A stretch of 64,000 nucleotides of DNA from NCBI RefSeq assembly GCF_001625195.1, contig NC_054391.1:5591157-5655156 (forward strand), given 5' to 3'. Shown here piece after piece: positions 33,828-44,225 of this stretch. The notes beneath the pieces are model-generated. The model searched no databases. It had not been told where the DNA came from and was given only the letters and a program-made list of their open reading frames with translations. The position numbers and the translations under genes are program-made. Every line of letters starts with the position of its first letter. Position 1 is the first letter of the stretch. This DNA comes from Drechmeria coniospora. Taxonomy: Eukaryota > Ascomycota > Sordariomycetes > Hypocreales > Ophiocordycipitaceae.

Positions 33828-36800
33828 GTCATCCGGGTAACGGAAGTCGAGTCTCGGAGGTTGGGAGCCTTGTCTGGCCGTAACGACAAACCGGCCGGGG
33901 GATTTGGAAGCATGTTTCACGGCGAACAATGCCTAGATGGAACGCATTTCATGCTCGGTGCAGCATACGGGACGGGAGTTGTTTAACTTTCGGCAATGGA
34001 ATGAAATTACCTTGATGCAAAGCCCCGCCAACCTCTGCAGGCCCTCGTGCTCGCTCGATCGCTCGATGATTCGGCATGTGAGAATAGCAACGTGCGCGTG
34101 CGCCCATGTTGAAACCGACATTTCGGTTGTGCCATGATGATGATGCCTACCATTTCTTCCTCTCTGCAAGCCAGCTGGGCCGTTGGAGTCTTGCAAGTCA
34201 TTGCGCTGCTTGCGACATGACGAGTTTCCTGGGGGCACTGAGGGCACTGAGTGAATTAGACCTGTCATGGTCCATTGAATTGAGTGGACGTAGTAGACCT
34301 GCCCAAGATGGATGATATTCAGCTGCATGACCGATGAATCCGAAAGTCGTCATGGGAGGATCCGCGTGCGAATCAACGAAACGCTGGAGGAACCACCACT
34401 TTGCCGCGTAGCTTTTGATGAGAAACGATTGCCATGCGCGTTTATGGACTGCCTCGGAAAATGCCAAGTGCAATCACGCTGCCCCTCCCCATTCCCCCCT
34501 CTCACCAAGCGCTCAGGTATGTACAGTAAGTACAGTAGACAGATGAACATGCTCAAGTACAGAAAGCAAGTAAACTTATATATTACAAATTGCTGGGCTC
34601 ATTTGTTCGCCACATGTGTGGCCCAACCAGCACTTGGCCGTGATGACGCCGCACTGGCCTGTTCAATGTGACCGTGACTGTTGCAGCGGTGACGGCTGCC
34701 AATTCTACCATGAAGTGCTGCGCACGTGAATAATCAAGAGATTCGTAGTCGAGGTAGTTCACCCCTTCACCAGAGTACACAGTTGTGATATGCGCTTGCT
34801 TGATTCGATTCATCATTTTCAGACGATGATCTCTTTCTCTAGCGACTGGCTCAGACGGCCGGAACCGCCTGCACCCAAGCCATGCGACAGAACTGAACTT
34901 GGCTACCACCAACTGGGCAAAACCGCCGCGTTCCGAAAACAAGCCCAGAGGCGTTTGATTTTTCCACAACGTAGCAGTTCAAAACCGCATATCCTAGGGC
35001 GTCTCGTTCACGCCGAGCATTTGGAGACCTGATACCTTCATTGCAAGGTGGCTGATGGCTAGTCCAGCGTAAAATACTGTCCTTGCATGTACGTACTTGT
35101 CATCTCTGCCTTTATGGGAGATTGAGTGAGTGAGGCATGCTCAGACTGGTTGCACCGTGAGGGTGATTGATTAGATCCTATTTGGTCTTCCTAGGCATAA
35201 TTACGGAGTACGGAGTACGGCATTCGAAGGGGTGAGTTCTAGTGGGTCAAAAAATACTGACCTGCAGTACGGAGCAATGGCAGAATGATGGAACAAAGTA
35301 CGGAGTAGTACTCCGTAGTTATTACTCGGTTGTAAGTACGTTGTACGTAAGTACAGTACAGTAGTGTAGTAATTAGTATGAAGCGTCCGTACAGAGTACT
35401 TGTACTAAAGTACTGCACTCCGTACTTGTACATGTGCACCTATTGTAGTACGAAGACCGAGTACTTAAGCGAACACAAAGTACTGTACTCCGTACTCCGT
35501 ACAAGCAGTTATTATACAAGTACTCCGTATTACTCCGTACAAGCAGTTATTATACAAGTACTCCGTACTCCGTACTGTACATATTTATACTTACATGTGC
35601 CAGGTACATCCTCCCCGGCTCACGTACTTACTGTACGCTTATACTTGTAAAGATATCTTTGTTCACATTCTCATCCTCGTTCACAATGTGCTTGTAGTTG
35701 TACATGCAAGTACAGCGTGGGAACACCTACATGTACACTGGGTTGTAGATACCAGTACTCCGTACTGTTCTCCGTACTTTGTGCTCCGTATCCTATCAAA
35801 GAAGTCGTAATTGGGTGGTGTCTTACTCCGTACACGTGCAATGCTCCGTAAACGTACTGGTACAGGGAGACATGCAAGAAACCGTGGAAGGGCGTGCTTT
35901 AGTAATATTATACTTACAAGTACTTACAGTACACCTACCTACCTGGTTGTTTAGGTATGTGCATGTGAACTTCCTCCCTTGATACGGTGGGGACGGCACG
36001 ACATGGAATCAACGCGGCTGAGATGTTCTTGCACGTACGGAGTACAAGTACAGGTATTTCTTGCAAATTTAGCTGCACTTCCTCCGTACGGAGTACTAGT
36101 ATACCGTTGTTGGTGCACACAATACGGTACATGTACACCGAAGTACTGTTCGTGTTCACCGCAGGTACGTACCTAGCTCGCAATATTTACTTGCAGGCAT
36201 GTGCACTCGAAAGAGGGCTTGCAACTCTACTGTGCAACTCTACTGTAGGAACGAACCTACATGTAGGTGTACAAGCAGGTGTAGGAGTACGGAGTACGAG
36301 GATCCTATATATCGTACTCCCTACATGTGTTGTCATGACGGGTATTAGTTTTGTACTTGAAGTTTACATGTACGGTAGGTAACTCTTTTCTCGTGACCGC
36401 GGAGCTGCATCGACTCCGAAACAAGCTTGGGGAGGGGGTGGTGGCCCCTCAAGTTAGTACAAGTACTTGCTGGCAGCAGCGTGGTTGTACTTGTGTTGTA
36501 CATAAGTACGGAGTAAGTACTTAGTACTTACTTACTGTACTGTAATTACTGTACTTAGGTACTAATATACTTGCAAGTACTTACGGAGTATTGCTTATGC
36601 GAGAACCGTCGGTGCACATGTACTCCGTTTGTACCGAGTACCCACCTGCTTGTATTGGCTTGCTTGTTTAGCATCGCTGTCCACGAACCTCCCCCCCCCA
36701 TACTCGCTGTATGGCACACTGCGGCGAAGCTATTAGTAGGAATTGCATACTGATGTGTCCCAATACCTGAAGGAATTTGATCCTTGAAACTACTGTATCG

Positions 36801-37357
36801 TTGTTCTGAGCTTGGGATCCAACACTTGGCTGGTGATTCCGTCAGTCAGTGCCTACCATTGGTGGAGTCTTCCCGTCTTGTGGATGGCTCGTTGCTGTGG
36901 AAGGAAGAAAAGGAACGAGCCAAGTCGCAGGTGTACAGTAGTACACTGCTGCACAGTACTGTACTTACGTACAGCTCCAGCTTTCCAGAGGTACTGTGCA
37001 GGTAATTATAGGTGTACCGGTACGGAGTACAGTACTGTAGCGCGAGAACGTGAGCTGGTACCTAATACCAATCGTTGCTAGCGGGAGTCGAAGAGGACTG
37101 TGCTTGGGTATTACAGTGGGCCTGAGGCATCCTATGGCCAACCAAAGCGCGCTCTAGCGCGGCTCGGGTAGATTCGCACTGAAAAGTGTCCCCTTCCTGG
37201 CTCCGCCGCAATTTTTTTCCCTCCCCCAATCCCTTCCACCCCGGTGCAGAATTTATTTCGCTCGACTGCCCTGTCCCGTTCTGCTCCTTTATCATCTCCA
37301 ACTCTCCTCTCAGTCTTTTTGTCTTGTTCTCGGAAGAGCTTTTGCACAACCGTCAAC
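33828..37357. other. 3.5-kb gene-poor region
   Basis: No gene supported. 33830-35080 is ordinary-looking unique DNA with only short frames. 35080-37060 is a GTAC-rich island. The last ~200 bp are CT-rich and precede the ADP/ATP carrier start, consistent with a strong fungal promoter/leader. Confidence 0.6.
35080..37060. repeat. GTAC/TACGGAGTA-rich intergenic island G
   Basis: Densest island: exact 9-mers start at 35202, 35209, 35299, 35309, 35486, 35493, 35521, 35531, 35559, 35566, 35756, 35824, 36036, 36087, 36288, 36507 and 37021. It includes a 38-bp tandem duplication (35493-35568), a 19-bp near-palindrome (35299-35317) and a 12-bp duplication (about 36218-36245). About 36620-36930 inside it is unbiased. 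Confidence 0.8.
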
Positions 37358-38773
37358 ATGTCTACCGAGAAGCAGAAGGTCTTGGGCATGCCGGTAAATA
37401 CTTCTGCCCCATCCCTCCATGCTCCTTCTCCCCAGTGAAATGCCTGCGCCCTCGTCATGGGCGGATGCCGACGACGACGTATCGGCGTGATTGTGTTTCC
37501 GTCGTGTCGATTGACCCCCATGACGTTCACCTTCGCGTTCCTGCCATGAAATTCGTGGCAGCGCTTGATGCGCGCGGTCCGTCGGCAGCTTCGTCCTCGC
37601 AGGGATCCGCGGCATCGCTAGGGGGGGGGGAGCTTCGCGCCGTCGCGTACTGTTTCGTTCCTTGCTAACTTGATGGTCTTCATAGCCCTTCGTGGCGGAC
37701 TTCCTGAGTACGTCATGCACCTGATGGCGGTTAGGTAGATGCGATTGTCACAGCTGTGCAGCGTCGTCCACCGCGTCCACCGCGTCCACCATCGCCGTGT
37801 TGAGCTCGGAACTGACTTGTTGCTAGTGGGTGGTGTTTCCGCCGCCGTCTCGAAGACTGCTGCCGCTCCCATCGAGCGTGTCAAGCTCCTCGTCCAGAAC
37901 CAGGATGAGATGATCAAGGCCGGTCGTCTCGACCGCCGCTACGCCGGCATTGGTGACTGCTTCAAGCGCACCATGGCCGACGAGGGTGCTCTCTCCCTGT
38001 GGCGTGGCAACACCGCCAACGTCATTCGATACTTCCCCACCCAGGCCCTGAACTTTGCTTTCCGCGACAAGTTCAAGGCCATGTTCGGCTTCAAGAAGGA
38101 GCGTGATGGCTACGGCATGTGGATGCTGGGTAACCTGGCCTCCGGTGGTGTACGTTCCCTCCCGACCAGACCCGAGCAACATGTCCGAGGCTGACCTGGT
38201 TCGATGAAGGCTGCTGGTGCCACTTCCATGTTGTTTGTCTACTCTCTCGACTACGCCCGTACTCGTCTGGCCAACGACGCCAAGTCCACCAAGGGTGGCG
38301 GTGAGCGCCAGTTCAACGGCCTCATCGACGTCTACCGCAAGACGCTCGCCTCTGACGGTATTGCCGGTCTCTACCGTGGTTTCATGCCCTCCGTCGCTGG
38401 TATCATCGTCTACCGTGGTCTCTACTTCGGCATGTACGACTCCATCAAGCCCGTCCTCCTGGTTGGCTCCCTCGCCAACAACTTCCTGGCCTCTTTCGCT
38501 CTCGGTTGGTGCGTCACCACTGGTGCCGGTATCGCCGCCTATCCTCTGGACACCATTCGACGACGCATGATGATGACCTCTGGTGAGGCCGTCAAGTACA
38601 AGAACTCCTTCGATGCCGCCCGCCAGATCATTGCCAAGAACGGTGTCAAGTCCCTGTTCAACGGTGCTGGTGCCAACATTCTCCGTGGTGTCGCCGGTGC
38701 CGGTGTCCTGTCCATCTATGATCAGCTCCAGATGATCATGTTCGGCAAGGCCTTCAAGGGTGGCTCCGGTTAA
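37358..38773 (+). CDS. AAC: Mitochondrial ADP/ATP carrier
   Basis: Inner-membrane antiporter that exports ATP and imports ADP. Exons are 37358-37393, 37686-37707, 37827-38149 and 38210-38773, giving 314 residues. The first intron is long for this window (292 nt) and exon 2 is a 22-nt microexon encoding PFVADFL plus one base; the other introns are 119 and 60 nt. Three mitochondrial-carrier repeats are visible, with signatures [16 protein letters not shown] and [17 protein letters not shown] is the hallmark of nucleotide carriers. The last acceptor (ATGAAG) is less pyrimidine-rich than usual but gives the expected GGAAGATS junction. The CT-rich leader and favoured codons suggest high expression. 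Confidence 0.97.
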
Positions 38774-39345
38774 ATCCGATGCCGTTTTCCTACCTTCCTG
38801 TATAGACTCGACTCGACTTGCATGTATGAGATGCAACGGGTGGTGGTTCGACCAGTGGACGGGACACAATGACCGACCTCTGGCCGACAAAATTGGAGAA
38901 AGGGGAATATGGCGACGAGCAGATGAGAATTGGGGCTCGATGCTCCTGTGTTTCTGTGCAACAGATGCTCATTGCGGGTTAGACTGGCATCGGCATGGCG
39001 TATTTTCGTTCTGGCTCTGCCATGCTTTCTAGGTCGCTGTAATATACACGTTTGCAAAGACCCTTGATACGTTGGATGTGCCAGCCGCATGTGTTGACGA
39101 TGTTGATCTTGGCGTACTTGAGTTTGACGGATGATTTCTGTTCAAAGCAGTTGTTGCTGGACCGCCAGAGAGGCAGGCCAAGCAAATGTGCGAGCATGGA
39201 TGACTAAGGTTCGAGACTGCTCAATGGTGTGCCCCACTGCGCGATGCCGACCTGATGCCTTCATGTTGTTCCAGTTCGGCTCTCCAACTTGCAGGTTCAT
39301 GACCGCAGAAGGGTACTTTATGTACAGTTGAAACGATTCTAAATC
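38774..39345. other. Intergenic, no gene seen
   Basis: 3' region of the ADP/ATP carrier and upstream region of CENP-X; only short overlapping frames. Confidence 0.65.
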
Positions 39346-39837
39346 ATGCCGCCGAAGCAAGCGTCAGGTAGTGCTCGCGGTCGGCCCAAGGGCAGCAAGA
39401 ATAAGCGTCCCTCAGCCGCGGCCGCGACCGAGTCTCCCGAGTCGAGCGACCCCTTCGAGTCGTTGGATGATCAAGAGGAAATTAAAGCCAGTGGCTCACG
39501 CTCTCGCCAGAAAATTTCAGGAGCAGAGGAGGCAGAAGAACAGGCTGAGTCGGAGAAGACGATCCCCAAGGACCTGTTGACGCGGGTTATGCACGAGTTC
39601 TTTGCCAAGGATGCGACAAGGATATCGCGAGATGCGAATGCGGCCACGGGCAAGTACGTGGATGTGTTTGTGAAGGAGGCGATTGCCCGTGCAGCAGTTG
39701 AGAAGAGGGGAGGGTTCTTGGAGGTAAGTTGGCCATCTGTAGTGCTTTGGGTTGGGGAGGAGGCGGAGAGAAGCTGACGGGATGTTCAGGTCGAAGACTT
39801 GGAGAAGATTGCTCCACAGCTATTGTTGGACCTCTGA
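39346..39837 (+). CDS. MHF2: CENP-X / MHF2 histone-fold protein
   Basis: Histone-fold subunit that pairs with CENP-S (MHF1). The dimer supports the FANCM-type helicase (Mph1) at stalled forks and joins CENP-T/W at the inner kinetochore. Exons 39346-39723 and 39790-39837, with a 66-nt intron (GTAAGT...TTCAG), give 141 residues. The first ~65 residues are disordered and basic/acidic (GRPKGSKNKRPS, AEEAEEQAES). The fold follows: LLTRVMHEFFAKDATRISRD, then GKYVDVFVKEAIARAA, then the ending FLEVEDLEKIAPQLLLDL, which is the family signature and is restored only by splicing. Length and domain position match fungal CENP-X. Confidence 0.92.
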
Positions 39838-40639
39838 AGCGACGTCAAATGAAATATGGACACCAGAGTTTCAGACATGGCGTTTTGAAGCATCCATTGA
39901 TCATGGCTCCAGACTCACAGCCCACTTTCATCCCAAGAGGTTGAGATGGGTCTTGGAAATCGCCAGGTGGGTAGCCTGGGCACCATGCGAAAACTAATAA
40001 GGACCTCCTAGAAGTCTACGACCAACCACCACCTCTTTTCTGCCGCAGAATTACGTGGCAACTGCGGGAGAAACGTTGGAGAACCGAACGTTTTCAGTCA
40101 CTCGCCGTCGGACGTCTCATCAAGCCTTCTGGGCCATATGCTCATAATCTCCTTGGCAATGGGACTGACTGCCATGTGAGGCGGGACTGCACTTGATGCT
40201 TGCCGACAGGCCAGCTGTTTCTGCGGCTTTCGTTGACATCCATGGCCATCATGTCTGCGCTACTGCCGTCGGTCGTTGGACGACATGGAATGCCCACTCA
40301 GACAGATCTACAACAGGATCTCTAAAAATATGACAAAAGTAATGGGCTGCGAATGGCACGAAAACCATAAACTGAACGGATGCTTCCACTTCTACACGTT
40401 TCTACTGGAGATTGCGACAAACAGTGCACAGTCCAACGGTACAGGTCCAGAAAACATCCCATGAAAAGAAAAGAGACCATGCCCTTGAAACAGGCAGGCA
40501 CGATCTATTCTCTAGATTGTTTATTGATCTAACGTTGGCGAAAGGTGGAGGTTGAATGCAGTTCTTTAATCGCCGAATCGACCATCCATTGACGAACAAC
40601 AGCGTCTGGGATCCGTCCGACATCTGGCCAGTGCATCGT
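39838..40639. other. Intergenic, no gene seen
   Basis: AT-richer than the exons around it; only short unconvincing frames. Confidence 0.6.
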
Positions 40640-41531
40640 TTACTGCCCACTTGATCCAATTAGCTTGTTGAATTTTACGACGACGAAGGGAACTGAGGCG
40701 ACCTGCGTATCGGTCGACGCGCGCGTCGCAAGCCTCAAGTCGCCCTGGTCATGCATGAAACCGACGTTGTCTCGACTATGTCGGAGCCGCAACAGCTTGG
40801 GGCAAGGTCCGAACATCAGGCTGATCCCTGCACCAGAGTCCCCCATGATGACTTCCAAAAATATCCTTTTCGCCTTCATGTCGCCTGCTCTTGATATACG
40901 TATGTTTGCTACCAACGGCTGGCAATCTGCGCGCCAGCACGGGGATTTCAGGTGCGCGCGAATACCGGCGCAGCCAAATTTGTTAGGATCAATCAACGAG
41001 CTCAATTCGATGCATTGCGAGGTACTTTTCACTTCAGTATACATGATTTTCGCAGAAAAGTACGTTCGAATCATTCCTGTACGCCATTTCCGTCAAGGTT
41101 GGTATGGCGCCCGTGCCCGGAGCCCCAAACGCAGCTCATACATGGTCCTCGAGAATCCCAAGCAGCAACCCTTCCTTGCCAGGTTCATGATGGCTGCTGG
41201 CCGAGACAGAGTTTCTCCTACATTATTTTGAGCGCCCCTCGCTCTGTTTCCAAACAATGTGCTTTAGTCTAAATTTGGCTTCTGTGGCCAATGCTTGAAC
41301 GACAATCTCCGAGCATGCCATATAACTAACCATGGCATATCCTTCCAAACCGTCTACCATTGATTCGACCTCATCGCCTACCATTGATTCGACCTCATCG
41401 CCAGCACTGCTCTGATTTCCTTGTCTGTCTCCCCTTCTGTCCTCTTCATCCTTCAGTTCACGCTTCCTTTTCCACCGGGCTTTCTTGGGTCTTCTCTGGT
41501 GTGCTGTGCACTCCTTGTTGTGTTTTGACAA
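40640..41531 (-). pseudogene. Probable decayed gene, family not recognised
   Basis: On the minus strand, coherent protein-like segments lie end to end but in different frames. Segment 1 (41531-41223) contains EIVVQALATEAKFRLKHIVW. Segment 2 (about 41220-41093) contains AAIMNLARKGCCLGF and TMYELRLGLRAR. A short third stretch is in another frame (about 41099-41037, MAYRNDSNVLFCENH). Segment 4 (about 41044-40640) contains IRAHLKSPCWRADCQPLVAN, then DSGAGISLMFGPCPKLLRL and VASVPFVVVKFNKL. In-frame stops separate them and no GT-AG pair of normal size bridges the breaks. A 24-bp tandem duplication in segment 1 repeats GDEVESMV. I read this as a gene broken by frameshifts; assembly error or a coincidental reading remain possible. 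I do not recognise the protein. Confidence 0.35.
41354..41401. repeat. 24-bp perfect tandem duplication
   Basis: Two adjacent identical 24-bp units (41354-41377 and 41378-41401). The multiple-of-three length encodes a repeated GDEVESMV in the minus-strand decayed gene. Confidence 0.95.
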
Positions 41532-41691
41532 TCAGTTGCATCCAAGGCTGGACCTTTAAACACCGAACGCTCGATATCTTCACCTGCTCTCACCGGGATA
41601 AGACGCATCGAATTATTGACTCTCCGAAGAGAGCAAATAACGCGACTCAACTTCATCCTTCCTTATCTCGTCTCGTGTCACAGCCGCGACC

Positions 41692-42417
41692 ATGCAGTTC
41701 ATATCCGTTGTTGCCGCTTTGCTGAGCATTGCCCAAGGTAAGGGAAACACCAACCCCACCGGCTCTGGCCAGTGATCTTTTTGCTGATGACCAGCAACAG
41801 CGGTCGATGTCCACATCGTCGCCGTCGGCAAGAATCCGATGAACAATCAGACGGGGCTAAAGTACTATCCCGAGAAGATCAAGGCCTTGCCCGGCAGCAT
41901 GGTGCAGTATCAGTTCTGGGACGGCAATCACACCGTCACACAGTCCAGCTTTGACAAACCGTGCGTGCCGCTGTCGGTATCCAACACGAGTGCCGTCGGC
42001 GTATACTCGTCATTTCAGCCGGCCGCCGCCAGCCAGAATACGGGCCGGATCCCTGTCTTCAGTGTCATGATCAACGACACCAAGCCGATCTGGCTGTACT
42101 GCGGCCAGGGCACGCACTGCCAGAAGGGCATGGTGATGGTGATCAATGAGAACACCCAGGCCAACGCATCCCGCTCGCTCGAAAACTACAAGAAGCTAGC
42201 CGAGGTGGCAACCCAGGGCAACAGCGGGATCCCTAGCGGAGGAAACGGCAGCAACTCAGGAAACAACAGCAGCAGCAAGTCGACCCCTGGAACCCAGAGC
42301 ACTTCTGTTAAAGACAAACCCACCGCCACCAGCGTTGCCGTCTCAGCGGCCAACTCCAGGATCTATGCAGCCACTTCGACGCTGTTGCTTCTTGGTATCG
42401 CATTTGTGCTTCTGTAA
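41692..42417 (+). CDS. Secreted cupredoxin-domain protein with GPI-type C-terminus
   Basis: Extracellular serine-rich cupredoxin of the type common on fungal cell walls; its electron partner or role is unknown. Exon 1 (41692-41737) encodes a signal peptide (MQFISVVAALLSIAQ); after a 57-nt intron comes exon 2 (41795-42417); 222 residues in total. The blue-copper fold is seen in VDVHIVAVGKN and the ligand motifs: His in DGNHTV, then Cys, His and Met in YCGQGTHCQKGM (C-x4-H-x4-M spacing), so a type-1 copper site looks complete. A Ser/Gly/Asn-rich stalk with several sequons follows. The hydrophobic tail STLLLLGIAFVLL, after small residues, is consistent with a GPI anchor. Confidence 0.9.
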
Positions 42418-42624
42418 TCACAGGTATCGCTAGGATTGATTGAGGGAGACTGTGGTGCTACCATCGATGGCATGCTGATATCCGTTGCGGCTTCTGTGGG
42501 CGCCTCTTGATGGCAATCGCAAGAAATGTATTGGTTGAGAAGGGGATGGGAGTTCATAAACCTCTGGTAGCATCGAGATTCGAGGCCCTTGGTCTAGGAA
42601 TCGAATCGGCCCAACGGCCGCCCG

Positions 42625-43492
42625 TTACTCCTCCTTTGTGAACTCTCTCTTTTTCCTGCCCCCTTGGGCTTTCTTGCAAAGCTCTCTCCTAGGTTGCTTC
42701 TCAAGCCAGTCTGGCTCGACAACGAGATGCCCCACCTTGATGTACTTCTTGCTGTTGGCAAAGAAATCAACCCAGTGCTTGAGGGCACCGTGTACCTTCT
42801 CCTCGGCGGCGGCACGCTCCTCGACGCGCAGCTCGGCCAGCTCGGCCGCCGTCCACTGAGCGTCCGTTTCGGCGTCGTCGAGGGGCAGGAACATTTCCTC
42901 GACGCCGCGCATGTCGGCGGTGGTGTCCTCGGCAAAACATCCGGTGACAAAGGCCCGCGCGGCGTCGCGGCCGGCAAAAGCGCTGTACGAGCCGCCGGGG
43001 CCGTACATGCGCCAACCGTTGGAAACGTCGTATATGGTGCCGTTGATGGCGAGGTAGAGCGGCTTGGCCGGGTCGCTGCCGTCGTACGTCGCCAGTTCCT
43101 CGGCGCTCAGGTAGATGGGCCCGGACTGCAGGATGCAGCATCGACGTTAGCGAAGCACCAATTCCACCTGCTCCCTTACCCGGAAGCATGTCGACGGAGA
43201 GACGAACCAGCCTGGCCTTCCACCAGTCGACCCGGAGGTAGTAGGGCTTTTGCTTCATGCCCCAGAAGAAGCTCTCGCCGCTGCTGATCATGTAGCTGAG
43301 GGCACAGGAGGCCAAGAAGAGGAAGGTTAGGACTCGAAGGACGTCGACCCAAGGGGTGTAGTCGTCCTCGTCCTCGGCGGATACAGACTTAGGCTTGGGC
43401 TTGGACTTGGCTTTGATCGACTTGACCTCTGGGATGGCATCCTGGCCATCGTCGGCCATTGCCTTGCGCTGCCTTAGCGTATCATCCGCCAT
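42625..43492 (-). CDS. Cytochrome b5-like heme/steroid-binding membrane protein (MAPR family)
   Basis: Membrane-anchored member of the membrane-associated progesterone receptor family (relatives: yeast Dap1, PGRMC1), probably at the ER and possibly supporting P450 or sterol enzymes; the role here is inferred. Exons 43208-43492 and 42625-43125 (minus strand) give 261 residues: a charged N-terminus, one membrane span (VLRVLTFLFLASCALSYMIS), then the b5-like domain (YLSAEELATYDGSDPAKPLY, INGTIYDVSNGW, RMYGPGGSYSAFAGRDAARA). Both tyrosines of the YGPxGxY motif that bind heme in PGRMC1 are present. The frame requires the weak donor GTTCGT at 43207; the better-looking GTAAGG nearer the acceptor (first base 43177) would shift the frame. 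It is divergent from the coiled-coil gene. Confidence 0.88.
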
Positions 43493-44225
43493 TTGCCAGG
43501 GGATGTCGACGATTGTTTCAACGGCAAGAAGATATGCAGCCGGTTGACCGCGATGAATGAGTATTACTCGAGGCGTACGAGGCGTACAGATGATTACAAG
43601 CAGAGAGAATAGTGTGCTAGCTAGCAGTCTGGCGAGGGAAGCTATCGCCCGAGAGCTCCGTTCGTTACGGCCACCCCTTCTTACCACCCCTTCTTACAAC
43701 AGTACTTGCGTATTCGCAGGACGAGGCTGAGGAATGTCATTGGTCAGTGCGGAGTTTGACGCGCCTTGTCTCGAGGCCCATTGGGGGAAATGCCCCACTA
43801 TTCACACCCCATACCGTACAAGTACTCGGTACATGTCCTTAAATACTTACGTAAGCACTTACTAGCCGGCTTGATTTGCACTCCCTCCAATGGTTGTGGG
43901 CCAATCACATGACCTAGAGTTACCACAGCAACCAAGAACCAAGGGGGGTTTCTGAGACGAGTCTCCTCATTACGTACTGGTAAACAGCACAATCGCCGCC
44001 CCTCACCAGCTATAACTTACTTGGGATCTTGCTCACGACATCGAGACGCCACGAGCCTCGACCGCCGCCACCCTGAGGATAGGATGAGGAGGTGGTGATA
44101 AGACTAACGGAGCAGCAAGGACGACTCGACGACTCGACGCTTTGCCTCGTACACCATCCATACAGCTAGCTTCCAACATCCTGCAAAAGGACGACACGGG
44201 CCGTCTGAGCTTGACTTCTCCGAGA
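43493..44225. other. Divergent intergenic region, MAPR / coiled-coil gene
   Basis: Holds both promoters. The stretch 44145-44225 is open in the coiled-coil frame without an ATG and may be coding, fed by an upstream exon I cannot place. Confidence 0.5.
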
